Below are positions 14,903 to 16,833 of a DNA stretch of 16,833 nucleotides, piece by piece; position 1 is the stretch's first letter; the number at the start of each line of letters is the position of its first letter. The DNA comes from an uncultured Collinsella sp. (GTDB taxonomy: Bacteria; Actinomycetota; Coriobacteriia; Coriobacteriales; Coriobacteriaceae): positions 1-16,833 of the forward strand of contig UROM01000029.1 of NCBI GenBank assembly GCA_900549455.1, read 5' to 3'. The position numbers and the translations under genes were made by a program. The notes below the pieces were generated by a model. It worked only from the letters and a program-made list of their open reading frames with translations. It was not told the origin of the DNA and did no database searches.

Positions 14903-14918
14903 ACGTATTTGCTGTAGG

Positions 14919-14949
14919 AGCCTCCCGAGACAACACGCCTCGGGAGGCT
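14919..14949 (+). terminator. Strong hairpin between nanK and nanE
   Basis: AGCCTCCCGAG (14919-14929) and CTCGGGAGGCT (14939-14949) form a perfect 11-bp stem with a 9-nt loop. GTTCTG follows, which is not a convincing U tract. The structure lies 17-47 nt after the nanK stop and 23 nt before the nanE start, so full termination here would deprive nanE of its only evident transcription. It is more likely partial termination or mRNA processing. Confidence 0.5.
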
Positions 14950-14972
14950 GTTCTGAGAAAGGTTGCAGCTTT

Positions 14973-15659
14973 ATGACCGTCGATCCTTTGATTCAATCCC
15001 TGAAGGGTAAGCTCGTCGTGAGCGTTCAGGCGTATATGGGCGAGCCGCTTCGTACGCCCGAGACTATGGCTCAAATGTCTCGTGCTTGCGAACTCGGCGG
15101 CGCCGCCGCCATTCGCTGCCAAGGTCTTGCCGACATTGCCGCCATTAAGGGTCGCTGTGAGGTTCCTGTTATCGGTCTGTGGAAGGATGGACACGAGGGC
15201 GTTTACATCACGCCGACGCTGCGTCACGCTCGCGCCTGCGTTGCTGCCGGTGCCGACATCGTGGCGATTGACGCCACCGATCGTCCGCGCCCCGATGGCA
15301 AGTCGCTCGAGGACACTTTCCGTCCGCTGCACGAGGAGGGCGTACTTCTGATGGCGGACTGCGCCACTATCGAGGATATTCGTCGCGCGGTCGATATGGG
15401 CTTCGATCTGGTGTCCACCACGCTCTCTCACGGTGTCGCAGCCATCGACTGCACTATGGCCGATGGCCCCGACCTGCCGCTCCTGCGTCAGGCGACCGAG
15501 GAATTCCCCGGCCTTCCCATCATTTGCGAGGGTCGCGTACATACGCCCGAAGAGGCTCGCGCTGCAATCGACGCCGGCGCGTGGGCCGTTGTCGTCGGCA
15601 CCGCTATTACGCACCCCACGAGTATTACAAGTTGGTTCAAGGCTGCGCTTGAGGCGTAA
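14973..15659 (+). CDS. nanE: N-acetylmannosamine-6-phosphate 2-epimerase
   Basis: This 228-residue TIM-barrel enzyme converts ManNAc-6-P to GlcNAc-6-P, the last dedicated step before NagA and NagB. It matches the NanE family along its length: LVVSVQAYMGEPLRTPE (14-30), IRCQG (47-51), catalytic-type Lys71 in IGLWKDG, Asp100 in VAIDAT, the SHG motif near 152-154, and ICEGRVHTPEEA (184-195) with Glu186 and Arg188. The phosphate-binding AVVVGTAITHP closes the barrel (205-215). The ATG at 14973 has GAGAAAGG 10 nt upstream, slightly far but the only candidate. It is the last gene of the nan cluster, and a terminator follows 51 nt downstream. This is the most specific marker that the cluster handles sialic acid or ManNAc. 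Confidence 0.95.
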   Translation: MTVDPLIQSLKGKLVVSVQAYMGEPLRTPETMAQMSRACELGGAAAIRCQGLADIAAIKGRCEVPVIGLWKDGHEGVYITPTLRHARACVAAGADIVAIDATDRPRPDGKSLEDTFRPLHEEGVLLMADCATIEDIRRAVDMGFDLVSTTLSHGVAAIDCTMADGPDLPLLRQATEEFPGLPIICEGRVHTPEEARAAIDAGAWAVVVGTAITHPTSITSWFKAALEA

Positions 15660-15686
15660 GACGGGCCTCGTATCCGCTTGGGGCGG

Positions 15687-15692
15687 TATACT
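15687..15692 (+). promoter_or_regulatory. Candidate -10 element between nanE and rapZ
   Basis: TATACT matches the -10 consensus at 5 of 6 positions, but no -35 is visible 16-18 bp upstream. If active, its transcript would pass through the hairpin at 15711-15739 before reaching rapZ, giving an attenuator layout. Confidence 0.25.
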
Positions 15693-15710
15693 CAATAAAG
15701 GCAATTGATC

Positions 15711-15746
15711 GCGCGGGATCCGCTGGCCGGGTCTCGCGCTTATTTT
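15711..15746 (+). terminator. Intrinsic terminator at the end of the nan cluster, abutting the rapZ ribosome binding site
   Basis: GCGCGGGATCC (15711-15721) and GGGTCTCGCGC (15729-15739) form an 11-bp stem with two G-U pairs and a 7-nt loop, followed directly by TTATTTT. This is the only hairpin downstream of the nan genes with a good U-rich tail. The rapZ ribosome binding site AGGAGG starts at 15747, the next base. Confidence 0.72.
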
Positions 15747-15757
15747 AGGAGGCACAC

Positions 15758-16678
15758 ATGCAAAAGGGAGATGCCATGGATGCGGCGGAGCGCTCGGAGC
15801 GTATCCCCGATATCGTTATCATCACCGGAATGTCCGGCTCGGGCCGAACGCAAGCCATGCATGTGTTTGAGGACATGGGCTATTTTTGTATCGATAACCT
15901 GCCCCCGCGCCTGATTGCCCAGCTTGCAGAGCTCGTTGGCATCAATACGGGCGTGGGCAGGCACCTTGCCGTCACCTGCGATCTTCGTAGCCAGGGCTTG
16001 TTCGATGAACTGCTCGATGCTGTTGCCGCACTGGAAGAGCGTGAGATGAGCTGTGACATCGTGTTTCTCGAGGCGTCTGACGAGGTGCTGATTCGCCGGT
16101 ATAGCGAAAACCGTCGCCGCCATCCCATTGCAAAGCCGGGGGAGACCACAGCCGACGCTATTCAGCGTGAACGTCTGCAGCTGCAGGGCGTTCGCGATCG
16201 AGCCGATATGATTATCGACACGAGTCGCTTGCGCACTTCTGCTTTGCGCAACAAGCTGCGCATGGCTTTTTCCGAGTTGTCCGACCAGCAACTTATGGAT
16301 GTCCACGTGTTCTCGTTTGGTTTTAAGCATGGCATGCCCGTCGAGGCGGACATCATGATTGATGTTCGCTTCTTACCCAATCCTTTTTACGATCCCGAGA
16401 TGCGCACCATGACCGGCCTCGATAAGAAGGTCTCCGATTTTGTCTTGGACCACCCCAAGACCCAGGAGTTCTGGAAGGCCTGGACCCAGCTGCTCGATAC
16501 GGTCATGCCAGGTTATATCGCAGAGGGTAAGCCGCAGCTTTCCATTGCCATCGGCTGCACAGGCGGGCAGCACCGTAGCGTCGCCATTGCCGAGGCCACG
16601 GCTCGCTACCTGGAGGGTGCTCAGTATCATGTGAGCATCTCCCACCGCGACCTGTCGCGTGCCAACACGAAGGCATAG
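15758..16678 (+). CDS. rapZ: RapZ/YvcJ-family nucleotide-binding protein (RNase adapter)
   Basis: This is a 306-residue cytoplasmic P-loop protein. In E. coli RapZ binds GlcN-6-P and controls GlmS synthesis through small RNAs and RNase E. In Gram-positives YvcJ binds nucleotides and its target is less clear. The Walker A is GMSGSGRT (24-31), with Arg30 replacing the usual Lys, as I recall for actinobacterial members. Further signatures are EDMGYFCIDNLPP, EASDEVLIRRYSENRRRHP, the mid-protein VHVFSFGFKHG, DVRFLPNPF and the C-terminal GCTGGQHRS (266-274), the segment linked to sugar-phosphate binding in RapZ. ATG 15758 has a perfect AGGAGG 5 nt upstream. ATG 15776 with GGGAG is a possible shorter start. 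whiA begins 6 nt after the stop. Confidence 0.93.
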   Translation: MQKGDAMDAAERSERIPDIVIITGMSGSGRTQAMHVFEDMGYFCIDNLPPRLIAQLAELVGINTGVGRHLAVTCDLRSQGLFDELLDAVAALEEREMSCDIVFLEASDEVLIRRYSENRRRHPIAKPGETTADAIQRERLQLQGVRDRADMIIDTSRLRTSALRNKLRMAFSELSDQQLMDVHVFSFGFKHGMPVEADIMIDVRFLPNPFYDPEMRTMTGLDKKVSDFVLDHPKTQEFWKAWTQLLDTVMPGYIAEGKPQLSIAIGCTGGQHRSVAIAEATARYLEGAQYHVSISHRDLSRANTKA

Positions 16679-16684
16679 GTCTGC

Positions 16685-16811
16685 ATGTCGTTTACCGCTG
16701 AGGTGCGCGACGAGCTTGCGCGCTGCGAACCCGAATGTGAATACTGCGACTTGTCGACGCTTGCTGCGCTAACGCGTGTGAGCGGCACGCTTTCGTTGGC
16801 GGGCTCGGGAC
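16685..16811 (+). CDS. whiA: WhiA N-terminus (truncated by contig end)
   Basis: The first 42 codons are present, starting MSFTAEVRDELARCEPEC and continuing through LSTLAALTRVSGTLSLAG. This is the typical opening of WhiA (SFTxEVKxELA, then a Leu/Ala-rich helix), a DNA-binding protein with a homing-endonuclease-like fold that controls sporulation in Streptomyces and cell division or chromosome functions elsewhere. The ATG at 16685 is 6 nt after rapZ, so the two are co-transcribed. The adapter cuts the gene at 16811. In many Gram-positives yvcK lies between rapZ and whiA, and it is absent here. Confidence 0.88.
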
Positions 16812-16833
16812 CTGTCTCTTATACACATCTCCG
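16812..16833 (+). other. Nextera/Tn5 sequencing adapter (artefact)
   Basis: Positions 16812-16830 are CTGTCTCTTATACACATCT, the reverse complement of the Tn5 mosaic end. The terminal CCG continues as in the Nextera read-2 adapter. This is not genomic DNA. Any translation of whiA past 16811 would be false. Confidence 0.97.

Noticed and set aside
1..16833. A 16.8-kb Tn5-like transposon bounded by 19-bp mosaic ends
   Set aside because: The mosaic ends are joined to Nextera read-1 and read-2 adapter bases, sit at the exact contig edges, and no transposase gene is present. They are library adapters.
1..16833. tRNA, rRNA, CRISPR array, prophage or insertion sequence
   Set aside because: I found no cloverleaf with a T-loop signature, no regularly spaced direct repeats, and no transposase, integrase or phage genes in any gap.

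Overview
The window is a 16.8 kb contig from a GC-rich actinobacterium. It is most consistent with the Coriobacteriia, and a gut Collinsella-like organism is my best guess. The basis is gene content and order: uvrC, rapZ and whiA in one neighbourhood, a MurJ with a long acidic N-terminal extension, an Arg-type Walker A in RapZ, and a host-sialic-acid catabolic cluster. The genus is inferred, not shown. Both ends carry untrimmed Nextera/Tn5 adapter sequence (1-30 and 16812-16833), so the contig edges are technical and not biological.

Layout, all genes on the + strand. Positions 33-98 hold the tail of an unrecognised gene, followed by a hairpin. Positions 234-4934 hold a tightly packed group: ybaK (Cys-tRNA(Pro) deacylase), murJ (lipid II flippase) and uvrC (excision nuclease subunit). 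Positions 4935-5298 are a 364 bp regulatory gap with three inverted repeats and candidate promoters. Positions 5299-15659 are a sialic-acid uptake and catabolism cluster. It encodes a Tat-type lipoprotein solute-binding protein, a permease, a fused permease-ATPase and a second ATPase (the arrangement known for SatABCD/SiaEFGI sialic acid transporters), an AXE1-family esterase, a second esterase-like protein lacking key catalytic residues, a NanA-type aldolase, a ROK kinase (NanK) and NanE. An intrinsic terminator (15711-15746) follows. Positions 15758-16811 hold rapZ and the first codons of whiA.

How it works together (inference from families). The lipoprotein captures free sialic acid at the cell surface and the ABC transporter imports it. 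The cytoplasmic esterase probably removes O-acetyl groups. NanA splits Neu5Ac into ManNAc and pyruvate, NanK phosphorylates ManNAc, and NanE epimerises ManNAc-6-P to GlcNAc-6-P. No sialidase, NanR regulator, NagA or NagB is present, so the cell would scavenge sialic acid freed elsewhere or by genes outside the window.

Main points of interest. The esterase pair looks like an enzyme plus pseudoenzyme, with overlapping reading frames. Four of the gaps inside the nan cluster hold a strong hairpin without a proper U tract. The cluster separates uvrC from rapZ, which are neighbours in many actinobacteria, and places amino-sugar catabolism directly upstream of rapZ, whose E. coli homologue senses GlcN-6-P. 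yvcK is absent between rapZ and whiA. The MurJ N-terminus carries three copies of a (D/G)ETAV(F/Y)L motif resembling phospho-threonine/FHA-binding sites.
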